64,000 nt of DNA from an uncultured Porphyromonadaceae bacterium (GTDB taxonomy: Bacteria > Bacteroidota > Bacteroidia > Bacteroidales > Muribaculaceae): the NCBI GenBank assembly GCA_902491625.1, contig CABUIO010000001.1:1-64000 (forward strand). Reading direction: 5' to 3'. This document shows, in pieces, positions 44,155 through 51,985 of the stretch (the first letter of the stretch is position 1; each line of letters opens with the position of its first letter). The notes under the pieces are model-generated. The model ran no database searches. It worked only from the letters and a program-made list of their open reading frames with translations, and was not told the DNA's origin. A program made the position numbers and the translations under genes.

Positions 44155-44838
44155 ATGGAAGTTTTTTTCAAAGAGATGCCGGAGGCAGTGCTTGTCACCG
44201 GAATTGGTACAGATGTAGGCAAAAGCATAGCCACAGGATGGATCGCACGCGAACTGCAGCATCAAGCTAAATCAGTTACCGGCGACACACGTAGTGCTGT
44301 AATCACACAGAAACTTATCCAGACCGGCAACAAGGATATGAGCGAGGACATCGAGACGCATCGCAGAATCATGGGCACAGGACTGCTCCCTCGCGACCTT
44401 GACCACACTACAGCGCCGATGATTCTCTCCTACCCTGCGTCACCTGAGTTGGCCGCACGCATCGACAAGGTGACACTCGACTTCTCCGTAGCCGAAGAGA
44501 GCACACGACGCCTTGCATCGGAATACAGACACGTGCTTATCGAGGGCGCGGGGGGGGTGCTTGTGCCGTTGAAACGCCGCTACACGACACTCGACTACAT
44601 AAAGGAAAACAAGCTTCCGGTCATCGTCGTGACCAACGGACAGTTGGGATCCATCAATCATACGCTTCTCACGCTTGAAATCTTGCGCCGCGAGAATGTG
44701 GATGTATACGCCGTGGTCTACAATCCTTATTTCGACAGCGACAAGGTCATAAGCGCGGACACAGTGGAATATCTTCGCGACTGGATTTCTGAAATGATGC
44801 CCGCCACGAAATATGTCCTGATGCCCGAAAAGATCTGA
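44155..44838 (+). CDS. bioD: Dethiobiotin synthetase
   Basis: 227 residues. It closes the ureido ring of biotin by carboxylating diaminopelargonate with ATP. The P-loop reads VTGIGTDVGKSIATGW near residue 14, EGAGGVLVPL near residue 129 is the second ATP and substrate segment, and VVTNGQLGSINHTLLTLEIL is typical of BioD. AAGGAG 16 nt upstream looks like a Shine-Dalgarno site, unusual for this window. A second ATG at 44176 is possible. The codons for EGAGG include eight consecutive Gs (44550-44557). Its stop codon directly abuts that of the opposing exonuclease gene. Confidence 0.93.
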   Translation: MEVFFKEMPEAVLVTGIGTDVGKSIATGWIARELQHQAKSVTGDTRSAVITQKLIQTGNKDMSEDIETHRRIMGTGLLPRDLDHTTAPMILSYPASPELAARIDKVTLDFSVAEESTRRLASEYRHVLIEGAGGVLVPLKRRYTTLDYIKENKLPVIVVTNGQLGSINHTLLTLEILRRENVDVYAVVYNPYFDSDKVISADTVEYLRDWISEMMPATKYVLMPEKI

Positions 44839-45510
44839 TTAAGCCACCGGCTGCTGAGGCGCCGGAGGTTCCGGAACAGGAATTGGCACGAGATAAGGAC
44901 TCTTCAGAGGGTCGAATGCTCCGGAACTGAGATAATCGTAGATGCGGATGCATGACGAGGCATCCAGTGCAGCATAATGAATCTGCGGCAACGTCAGAAA
45001 GGCAGCCTCCCAGTTGGTGAGTCGCTGCCCTTTTGATATACGCTCGCCGAAAAGTATGGCGTGAATGCGCGTCAGGCTGTTGTCCACGATATGGAACTGC
45101 TTGACATACTGTTGCAGATCGACGAATCCATCAGGATTGATCTTGCGTAGCTTACAGAGATTATGAAAATCATCGTGGATCGAGAGTCCCACCTTTTTCA
45201 GCCCGGGATTCTCTAAAAGATCCACAAGCCGATCATGCAGTCCGATCTTGTTGAGACGGAAAAGATAGCACTTTTCGGGTGTGGAGAGCTGGAGCAGAGA
45301 GACGACATACATGATGCCTCTGCGAAACGAAGGCTTAGTCTCAGTGTCGAATCCGATGATGCGTGCGCGCTCCAGATCGTCGACCGCAGCGTCAATCTTA
45401 TCCGCGCTGTCGATGACGATTGCCTCGCCGGAAAAATTGGCGCACGGAAGTCCGGCAAGCTCATGCTTGTCAATACTTATATGATGTGTGGCAAATATTC
45501 CGGCTTCCAT
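44839..45510 (-). CDS. RNase D-like 3'-5' exonuclease (DEDD family), single domain
   Basis: 223 residues. ExoI IIGFDTETKPSF, ExoII LSIHDDFHNLCKL and ExoIII HYAALDASSCIRIYDYL give the DEDD acidic residues with a tyrosine-type third motif. The protein stops after the exonuclease domain with a Pro-rich tail (PIPVPEPPAPQQPV); the HRDC domains of full RNase D are absent. The start is ATG at 45510; the TTG at 45531 overlaps the promoter box. It may process RNA or DNA 3' ends; substrate unknown. Confidence 0.87.
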   Translation of the reverse strand: MEAGIFATHHISIDKHELAGLPCANFSGEAIVIDSADKIDAAVDDLERARIIGFDTETKPSFRRGIMYVVSLLQLSTPEKCYLFRLNKIGLHDRLVDLLENPGLKKVGLSIHDDFHNLCKLRKINPDGFVDLQQYVKQFHIVDNSLTRIHAILFGERISKGQRLTNWEAAFLTLPQIHYAALDASSCIRIYDYLSSGAFDPLKSPYLVPIPVPEPPAPQQPVA

Positions 45511-45528
45511 TTTTTCGATACGATTATG

Positions 45529-45536
45529 CAAAGTTA
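45529..45536 (-). promoter_or_regulatory. -7 box for the RNase D-like gene
   Basis: TAACTTTG, 18 nt ahead of the ATG at 45510. It overlaps the stop codon of bioGC (45534-45536), so the two genes are tightly packed but separately initiated. Confidence 0.6.
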
Positions 45537-46958
45537 GTAAAAATTCCTCAAACTCGCACGTGGATGGCGAGCCAAAATGTAAACCGGACGGAAAGTCAGC
45601 GTATAATGTCCTGAATCATCCGCGGGAAGATGTCGCATGAAGTCTCGAAGTTCGGCGGGAGACATGCTCTTAGTTGCCGACGCAGTAACTCCAGTGAGGC
45701 GCAGATGTCGCATCAGTTCACTCGGAGAGACAAATGCGAGCTTAATCTCGTCAGTTTCAATCTCCACTTCTTCAAAAAGGCTCTCTACAATATCTTTAAG
45801 CTTATCTTCAGAAAGATAACCGATCGAAGAGTCACGAAGTGAATCGAGTTCGGAAAGATTCCCTTCCGCAAAAGTCGAAAGAGCAACCAATCCATCCTTA
45901 GAAATAAGCCGCTGACAATTTCGCAGGAAACGTGCAGTATCGCTAAACCATTGTATAGCTGAAGAAGAGCATATAAGGTCAAAACTTCCTGATTGCATTT
46001 CCTCTACAAGCAATTCAGCATCGCCGGTAAGGTAGTTTTCCGAGTCAGCCACTCCGAAACGACCGCAAGAATAAAGGTCCACGAATGTGGCGCTTACAAT
46101 ATGAACTAAATCACTTAGTGCACGTGACAATTCGCCGCTACCACATCCAAGTTCGAGCATATTTTCAATCGGATCGCAACAGAATTTTTCCGATGTCAAT
46201 TCAGCAAGTCTACGTGCGATCTCCCGCTGAGCAACTGCGTGATCGTTGTAAGAGGATGAACTGCGTGCGAAACGACGTCCGGCACGAGGAAGATTTACTA
46301 TTGTCGAATCAACAATCTCCTGAATATCAATATAGTGAGGCGATTTCAGCTCTTTTACAGGAACGCCGCTACTTCTCCAATAAGCATTTTGGGACGTTGG
46401 AGGGAAAATCGCGTCTTCAGTAGAGACAAAAGCTTTTGTCCAGTTAACTAATGAAAAATATGTGCGATGTTCAGCAATTTCCAACTCTTTACGCAATAGT
46501 GTTATCTCACAATTTCCGCCTCGCTCAAATTTTTCCGCCACACGTCTGTAGGCAGAAGCTCCACCGCAGATTCTGCATCGGAACTTGAAAAGATTGCGAG
46601 CGTCGAGAGTGTCGCGGGTAGCGCGGAAGACAGCAGTCGGAATTCCATCGGAATCAGAACAAGGCATCGGAGTTCCAGAGATTGCGAACGCCGCAGTAGT
46701 GCGAAGTCCGGCGTTACAGAGCGTTTCACTCATAGCAACTCCCAACGACCATGCATACAGATAGACAGTCTTGTATCTGTCCTTAATTTCTGCCACAATA
46801 TCAGATGCATTGTCATCGGTGCCGTCCAGAGTCACGACAGCAGTGTCCCATCCGGGCATTCCGATGCCTTCATAGAACTCCGCCGTGGTACTCCATCCTG
46901 CAGCAATGAGAATGAGCCGAGAAGTTCCGGCGCCCTTATTTATCAGTGTCAGTTTCAT
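45534..46958 (-). CDS. Biotin synthesis fusion protein BioG-BioC
   Basis: 474 residues, two enzymes in one chain. Residues 1 to about 215 match BioG (DUF452), a pimeloyl-ACP methyl ester esterase, with nucleophile S71 in LYAWSLGVAMSE. Residues from about 220 match BioC, a SAM-dependent malonyl-ACP O-methyltransferase: ELGCGSGELSRALSD near 268 binds SAM, followed by DLICSSSAIQWFSDTARFLR. BioC starts the disguised pimelate chain and BioG ends it, so the fusion joins first and last steps. It overlaps the bioF stop by 4 nt. The gene is more AT-rich than its neighbours. Confidence 0.9.
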   Translation of the reverse strand: MKLTLINKGAGTSRLILIAAGWSTTAEFYEGIGMPGWDTAVVTLDGTDDNASDIVAEIKDRYKTVYLYAWSLGVAMSETLCNAGLRTTAAFAISGTPMPCSDSDGIPTAVFRATRDTLDARNLFKFRCRICGGASAYRRVAEKFERGGNCEITLLRKELEIAEHRTYFSLVNWTKAFVSTEDAIFPPTSQNAYWRSSGVPVKELKSPHYIDIQEIVDSTIVNLPRAGRRFARSSSSYNDHAVAQREIARRLAELTSEKFCCDPIENMLELGCGSGELSRALSDLVHIVSATFVDLYSCGRFGVADSENYLTGDAELLVEEMQSGSFDLICSSSAIQWFSDTARFLRNCQRLISKDGLVALSTFAEGNLSELDSLRDSSIGYLSEDKLKDIVESLFEEVEIETDEIKLAFVSPSELMRHLRLTGVTASATKSMSPAELRDFMRHLPADDSGHYTLTFRPVYILARHPRASLRNFY

Positions 46959-48106
46959 TTAAGTACCTCCTTGGCCGCAAAAGCCACAGCCTCCTTCAGC
47001 GAAGCGACATCTGTATCCGACATGGCAGCATTCAGACTTATCCTGATTCTTTCGCTCCCGGCCGCTACAGTCGGACGGCGGATCGGAAGCGCCAACACGC
47101 CCTTGCGTTTCATGGCTTCGGCCGCGCTCAAAACTTCATGGTTGCCGCCGATCATGAAAGGCACGATCGGCGTTGAATGTTGCTCAACTCGGCCTGTGAG
47201 CTCGCTAAAAAATTGCGAGACGTCGCCACTGATCTCTGCGAGACGCCGACGTTCGTCAGACATGCCGACGAGCTTTTCGATAACAAACTGCGACCACATC
47301 GCCGACACCGGAGGGATGGCGGTGGAGAAAATCAGCGAACGCGCACTGTTGACGAGATATTGCTTCATAACGCCTCCAACCACTGCAAAAGCGCCTACAG
47401 AAGCCACAGCCTTACTGAGTGTCCCGACAAGAATATCCACGTCTGCTACGATGCCAAGCTGCTCGGAAAGGCCCAGACCGCGTTCCCCGCAGACGCCGAA
47501 GGCGTGAGCCTCGTCGACATAGAGCATCATGTTGCCGAAACGCTCCTTCAGAAATGCCATTTCCTTCAAAGGAGCGCAGTCACCATCCATGCTGTAGACG
47601 CTCTCAACCACAACAATGACACGTCTGTAGTCTCCGGCTTCTTTTTGCAGGATGCGTTCAAGCGCATCGGTGTCATTGTGGCGGAAACGGCGGAAAGGAG
47701 CGCCGCTCAGTCTGATGCCGTCGATCGCTGAAGCGTGTACGAGTTTATCGGCTACGATAAGCGTTCCCGGCAGAGCGAGCGCAGTAATGATGCCGACATT
47801 GGCATGATAGCCGGAATTGAAAAGCAGAACTTCGCGTCCGAAAAGCGACGCGAGAAAATACTCCAGCTCGCCGTAGCTGTCGCGGGAAGTATAGAGCAGA
47901 CGCGAGGCACAGCTGCCGAACGCCGCGTTCTCGTCGAGGGTCCGCAGGAACTCCCTGCGAAGCCCGCGGTCAGTACCGATCGCCATATAATCGTTGGAGG
48001 TGCAGTCCAGCAGAGCCTCCTCCGATTCGCCATGCAGACACCTCAGTCTGCCCTCGTCGGTGAGAGAGTTGAGAATATCCTGATAATCAGACAGCAGAGG
48101 GTTCAT
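46955..48106 (-). CDS. bioF: 8-amino-7-oxononanoate synthase
   Basis: 383 residues. This PLP enzyme condenses pimeloyl-ACP (or CoA) with alanine. [18 protein letters not shown] and [15 protein letters not shown] are N-terminal signatures. [17 protein letters not shown] near 193 is followed by the PLP lysine in [12 protein letters not shown]. It overlaps the 3' end of bioA by 20 bp and its own stop overlaps bioGC by 4 nt, so all three are translated together. Confidence 0.94.
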   Translation of the reverse strand: MNPLLSDYQDILNSLTDEGRLRCLHGESEEALLDCTSNDYMAIGTDRGLRREFLRTLDENAAFGSCASRLLYTSRDSYGELEYFLASLFGREVLLFNSGYHANVGIITALALPGTLIVADKLVHASAIDGIRLSGAPFRRFRHNDTDALERILQKEAGDYRRVIVVVESVYSMDGDCAPLKEMAFLKERFGNMMLYVDEAHAFGVCGERGLGLSEQLGIVADVDILVGTLSKAVASVGAFAVVGGVMKQYLVNSARSLIFSTAIPPVSAMWSQFVIEKLVGMSDERRRLAEISGDVSQFFSELTGRVEQHSTPIVPFMIGGNHEVLSAAEAMKRKGVLALPIRRPTVAAGSERIRISLNAAMSDTDVASLKEAVAFAAKEVLK

Positions 48107-49415
48107 AAAGTCTCTTTACTATGTCAATAAGCGCCTCAGCGAGAATAGTAAGCTGTTCGTCGGTCACGGCGAGATACGGCGGCATGATGTAGGCGTTGTG
48201 GCCGAAGGGACGTATCCAGACACCTTTTTCGACACAAAGTTTCTGGAAATCACCGAGATTGTCAATGCTGTTGTGGAGTTCAAGCACACCGATGCCACCG
48301 AGCACGCGCACATTCCTGACGCATTTCAGCTCCTTTGCCGGAGCGAGCAGTTCTCGAAGTTTTGCCTCGACATGTAGCACCTTCCCCTGCCAGTCCTGAC
48401 CGAGGAGCAGACGCGTAGAAGCCAAAGCCACGGAGCACGCCAGAGGATTGGCCATGAATGTGGGACCATGCATCATCACTCCTGCCTCTCCCGAGGAAAT
48501 CATGTCGGCCACACGCGCACTTGCGGCCACGGCGCTGAAGGTCATGTAGCCACCGGTGATCGACTTTCCGATGCACATAATGTCCGGCTCGACTCCGGCG
48601 TGTTCCCACGCGAAAAGCTTGCCTGTGCGGCCGAATCCGGTAGCTATCTCATCGAAAATCAGCAAGATGCCGTATTCATCGCAGAGCTTGCGCAGCTCGC
48701 GGAGATACTGCGGATGGTAGAAACGCATTCCGCCGGCGCCTTGCACTATCGGTTCGAGAATCACACCCGCAAGCTCCTCATGGTGAGCCACGACAAGCTC
48801 ACGCATCGGCGCGAAATCGGCCGGATCCCACTCGTCGTGGAAACCGCATTGCGGCGAGGGCGCGAAATAGCGCACCGGAAGCGCAGAGCCGAACACGCCG
48901 TGCATTCCCGTGACAGGATCGCAAACGCTCATGGCGTTCCAGGTGTCGCCGTGGTAACCGGTGCGGATGGTCGCGAAATTGGTGCGCTTAGGATTATTCT
49001 GCGCCTGTACGGCCATCTTCATGGCCACCTCTGTGGCCACAGAGCCGCTGTCGGCGTAAAAAATATGGTTCATCGAAGGGGGAAGAATCTCCAGAAGCAG
49101 TTTCCCAAGCTCGATCGCGGGCTGATGGGTGAAACCTCCGAACATGACGTGGCTCATCGCCTTGATCTGATCCTCGACAGCCTTGTTGAGCACCGGATGA
49201 TTGTAGCCGTGGATCACACACCACCAAGACGACATGCCGTCGATAAGATCGGTTCCGTCGGCAAGATGGATCACGCAACCGTCGGCACCCTTCACGTTGT
49301 AGGTCGGCAGAGGATCGTGGGTCGACGTGTAGGGATGCCAGAGATGGTCGTGGTCAAACTGAGAATGTAAAGCAATGCTGTCGTTGTCGGGATAAACCTT
49401 CATATTGTTTTTCAT
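48087..49415 (-). CDS. bioA: Adenosylmethionine-8-amino-7-oxononanoate aminotransferase
   Basis: 442 residues, class III aminotransferase. It uses SAM as amino donor to make diaminopelargonate. [40 protein letters not shown] and [20 protein letters not shown] are the classic BioA stretches. [20 protein letters not shown] and the PLP lysine in [15 protein letters not shown] follow. It starts 23 nt after lpxH and leads bioA-bioF-bioGC. ATG at 49403 is an alternative start. No BirA or BioR operator was recognised. Confidence 0.95.
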   Translation of the reverse strand: MKNNMKVYPDNDSIALHSQFDHDHLWHPYTSTHDPLPTYNVKGADGCVIHLADGTDLIDGMSSWWCVIHGYNHPVLNKAVEDQIKAMSHVMFGGFTHQPAIELGKLLLEILPPSMNHIFYADSGSVATEVAMKMAVQAQNNPKRTNFATIRTGYHGDTWNAMSVCDPVTGMHGVFGSALPVRYFAPSPQCGFHDEWDPADFAPMRELVVAHHEELAGVILEPIVQGAGGMRFYHPQYLRELRKLCDEYGILLIFDEIATGFGRTGKLFAWEHAGVEPDIMCIGKSITGGYMTFSAVAASARVADMISSGEAGVMMHGPTFMANPLACSVALASTRLLLGQDWQGKVLHVEAKLRELLAPAKELKCVRNVRVLGGIGVLELHNSIDNLGDFQKLCVEKGVWIRPFGHNAYIMPPYLAVTDEQLTILAEALIDIVKRLYEPSAV

Positions 49416-49438
49416 TTTTAGATTTGAGAGAGAGGTTT

Positions 49439-50215
49439 CTATGTCGCTGGATAGCGGCAGAGACGCAATTCGTCGCCGTCAAAGACGGCATAGCTGCAGG
49501 CGTCCATCCATTCGCCTAAAATCACGACCTTCGCCTTTCGCTTGCCGCCTGAAGCCGAATCCGCTTCAATCGGTTCTTCGACAAGGATGTGTCTGTGGCC
49601 GAAAATGAAATAGTCGACAGGATGGGAAGCAAGATACTTCCGGGCGAAAACGACCAGAGGTTCCTTGTCCTCGCCCAAATAAGGCGCAGGCGTGGGATGC
49701 TTGCCACGGTTGCTGCGACTCCAGCCATAGGCCAGAGGTACAGTCCATCGCGGATGAACCCCGGAAAATAGTTTCTGGCAGAAACGGTTGCGGAAGAACC
49801 ACCGCAATGCCTTCAGCACGGCAGGGCGTTCACCGACGCCGTCGCCGTGCTCTATAAAGAACTTTTTGCCGTAGTATTCCCGCAAGAGCACGCCGTCCAC
49901 CACCTCGATTCCAAGCTCGCGGGGAAGATAGTCGAAAATCCATATATCGTGATTGCCCTTCAGCCATGTCACCTTGACGCCAAGATCCGTAAGCTCGGCC
50001 ACCTTGCCGAAGAAGCGCACGTAGCCCCTGGGGACAACACACTTATATTCAAACCAATAGTCGAGCACATCGCCGACAAAGACAATCTCCCGCGCGTCAT
50101 CCTTTATCGAGTCAAGAAACGAAACGACATGCCGCTCCACAGCACGCGGATCGGCATAGCTTCTCGACCCGAGATGCATGTCGCTTAGGAAATATATGTT
50201 GCGGCGCTCGCTCAC
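49439..50215 (-). CDS. LpxH-like UDP-2,3-diacylglucosamine hydrolase (metallophosphoesterase)
   Basis: 258 residues. Metal-site motifs are in order: LSDMHLGS (about 10), VGDVLDYW (47), LKGNHDIW (84), EHGDGVG (117) and FGHRHI (201). Spacing fits LpxH, which makes lipid X for lipid A at the inner membrane. Bacteroidetes members are slightly longer than E. coli LpxH and are often annotated as LpxH-like phosphoesterases, so the substrate is probable rather than certain. It is downstream of a SufT-like gene by 15 nt and upstream of bioA by 23 nt, suggesting one transcript. Confidence 0.85.
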   Translation of the reverse strand: MSERRNIYFLSDMHLGSRSYADPRAVERHVVSFLDSIKDDAREIVFVGDVLDYWFEYKCVVPRGYVRFFGKVAELTDLGVKVTWLKGNHDIWIFDYLPRELGIEVVDGVLLREYYGKKFFIEHGDGVGERPAVLKALRWFFRNRFCQKLFSGVHPRWTVPLAYGWSRSNRGKHPTPAPYLGEDKEPLVVFARKYLASHPVDYFIFGHRHILVEEPIEADSASGGKRKAKVVILGEWMDACSYAVFDGDELRLCRYPAT

Positions 50216-50230
50216 TTTTCAGTCTGTCTG

Positions 50231-50593
50231 TCAGAGGAAACCAAGTTCAAGCTTTGCCTCCTCGCTCATCATGTCCTTGTCCCACACCGGGTCAAAAACA
50301 AGGCGGAGATCCACGGCCTTCGGACCCTCGATGCCGAGAAGTTTCTGACGCACATCCTCCATGATGAAGTCCGCAGCCGGACAGTTGGGCGCAGTGAGCG
50401 TCATGTCGACATGCAGTACGCCGTCGGCGGGATCGAAGTCGATCTTATAAATAAGGCCGAGGTCGTAGATATTGACCGGAATCTCCGGATCATAGACAGT
50501 CTTCAGCACCTCTATCGCCTTTCTGGTGATTGCAAGCACCTCATCATTATCCTGTGGTTGCGGCGTGGGGACGCCTTCTTTTTCCTGTTCCAT
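50231..50593 (-). CDS. MIP18/DUF59 family protein, SufT-like Fe-S assembly factor
   Basis: 120 residues. The DUF59 domain runs from VYDPEIPVNIYDLGLIYKID near residue 33 to the C-terminus. The conserved cysteine is in LTAPNCPAADFIMEDVRQKL, and DPVWDKDMMSEEAKLELG ends the domain. Such proteins (SufT, PaaD) help mature iron-sulfur proteins. No suf genes are adjacent. It is first in a probable run with lpxH and bioA. Confidence 0.85.
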   Translation of the reverse strand: MEQEKEGVPTPQPQDNDEVLAITRKAIEVLKTVYDPEIPVNIYDLGLIYKIDFDPADGVLHVDMTLTAPNCPAADFIMEDVRQKLLGIEGPKAVDLRLVFDPVWDKDMMSEEAKLELGFL

Positions 50594-50597
50594 AAGG

Positions 50598-50605
50598 CAA
50601 AGTTA
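50598..50605 (-). promoter_or_regulatory. -7 box for the sufT-like gene, near-leaderless
   Basis: TAACTTTG ends 4 nt before the ATG at 50593, so transcription should begin almost at the start codon. Confidence 0.6.
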
Positions 50606-50658
50606 ATACTTTTTTCAGAAAAGCAGAGTCCCGGCTTAGCCCATAAAGGATTTTTTGC

Positions 50659-50666
50659 TATCTTTG
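50659..50666 (+). promoter_or_regulatory. -7 box for the outer-membrane barrel pair
   Basis: TATCTTTG, 22 nt before the ATG at 50689; the -33 element is not obvious. Confidence 0.55.
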
Positions 50667-50688
50667 TCCCGTACAAAAAAATATGATT

Positions 50689-51327
50689 ATGAAGAAATTT
50701 CGCACTATCCTCATTCTTTCAATAGTAGCTCTCACAACTGCGTTCGCCGCCGAGGCTCAGGTTCGGTTCGGCGTAAAGGCCGGCCTCAACATCAACAAGC
50801 TGAGCCTTAAGAACCTCAGTGACAATGTCGACAGCGACAACGGCTGCGGCTTCACCGGCGGCGTAATGACAGAGTTTGCCATTCCCCTCGGAGGCCTCGC
50901 GATCGACGCCTCGTTCATGTACACCCACATGACCGGCAAGACATATCTGACCACCAATGATCCCGAGACAGGCATTCCGGTGGAGTCAGAGTTCCATCAG
51001 AGCAAGAACTTCCTTGAGATACCGATCAATCTCAAATACAAATTCGGACTTCCGGTCGTCAACAATCTCCTTTCCCCCTATATCCTCACCGGCCCGACAT
51101 TCTCATTCAAGATGGGCGACGGCAGCTCGCTCATCCGCACCAAAGACGTGCAGTACAGCTGGAATTTCGGTCTCGGACTTGAGGTCGTGAAGCATCTTCA
51201 GATTCAGGCAGCCTACTCCTTAGGCATCAACAACATCCTGAAAACCACCGGAATCGCCCACAACCCTTCCGACGACATAAAGCTCAAGAACAACTACTGG
51301 ACCATCACAGCCGCATATCTTTTCTAA
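50689..51327 (+). CDS. Outer-membrane beta-barrel protein, porin family, first of a pair
   Basis: 212 residues from ATG at 50689; an ATG at 50683 is also in frame. The signal peptide ends AFAAEAQ. The mature part begins VRFGVKAGLNINKLSLKN and alternates beta strands and turns (FGLPVVNNLLSPYILTGPTF; YSWNFGLGLEVVKHLQIQAA) to a terminal aromatic residue (TITAAYLF), as in eight- to ten-strand OmpA/PorT-like barrels. Function is unknown. The second barrel gene follows by 10 nt. Confidence 0.85.
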   Translation: MKKFRTILILSIVALTTAFAAEAQVRFGVKAGLNINKLSLKNLSDNVDSDNGCGFTGGVMTEFAIPLGGLAIDASFMYTHMTGKTYLTTNDPETGIPVESEFHQSKNFLEIPINLKYKFGLPVVNNLLSPYILTGPTFSFKMGDGSSLIRTKDVQYSWNFGLGLEVVKHLQIQAAYSLGINNILKTTGIAHNPSDDIKLKNNYWTITAAYLF

Positions 51328-51337
51328 CAGTCAGACA

Positions 51338-51949
51338 ATGAAGAAATTTCTGTTTTCGCTTCTCTGTCTCCTCGTATCCACCACCGCGATGGCCGAATTC
51401 CGCTGGGGTCCGACCGCCGGAGTAAACTTCTCCAAATTTGAATTCAAGCAGGATCTCATCACGGTCGACCGTTCCACCGGCTTCAACGCCGGAGTGCAGG
51501 GCGAGCTGATGTTTCCCGGCATCGGATTCGGCATCGACTTCGGACTCAACTACCAGATGCACGGCTCCAAAATCCATTTTGGAGAGAAAGAGGTCTGGGC
51601 TTCCGACGGCATCGGCGCTCCCAACGTGACCCTCCACACGATCCAGATTCCCATCAACCTGCGATTCAAATACACCAACCTCAACGGCATCGAGAAGAAG
51701 ATAGCTCCCTTCGTCTACGGCGGTCCTGTCTTCTCCATCATCGCCGGCCACAACGACGTGAAACCGCTGGAATACAGCCACGGCTATTTCGGACTGCAAT
51801 GCGGTCTCGGTGCCGAGCTTTTCAGGAATCTCCAGATCAGCGGCGGCTACTACTGGGACATGACCTACGAAATCCGCACCATCAAGCTTTCCAATTTCAG
51901 CGGCAAGGCTCAGGGCTGGAACATCTCGCTCACATACTTCATCAAGTAA
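51338..51949 (+). CDS. Outer-membrane beta-barrel protein, porin family, second of a pair
   Basis: 203 residues. The signal peptide is MKKFLFSLLCLLVSTTAMA. The mature chain opens EFRWGPTAGVNFSKFEFKQD and ends WNISLTYFIK. It has the same plan as the upstream protein (GPVFSIIAGH near GPTFSFKMGD; YYWDMTY), so the two are divergent tandem paralogues, probably cotranscribed. priA begins 36 nt later and may share the transcript. Confidence 0.85.
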   Translation: MKKFLFSLLCLLVSTTAMAEFRWGPTAGVNFSKFEFKQDLITVDRSTGFNAGVQGELMFPGIGFGIDFGLNYQMHGSKIHFGEKEVWASDGIGAPNVTLHTIQIPINLRFKYTNLNGIEKKIAPFVYGGPVFSIIAGHNDVKPLEYSHGYFGLQCGLGAELFRNLQISGGYYWDMTYEIRTIKLSNFSGKAQGWNISLTYFIK

Positions 51950-51985
51950 CCCCGGCGTCACGGCGCACCATTCTCTCTTTCCGAC

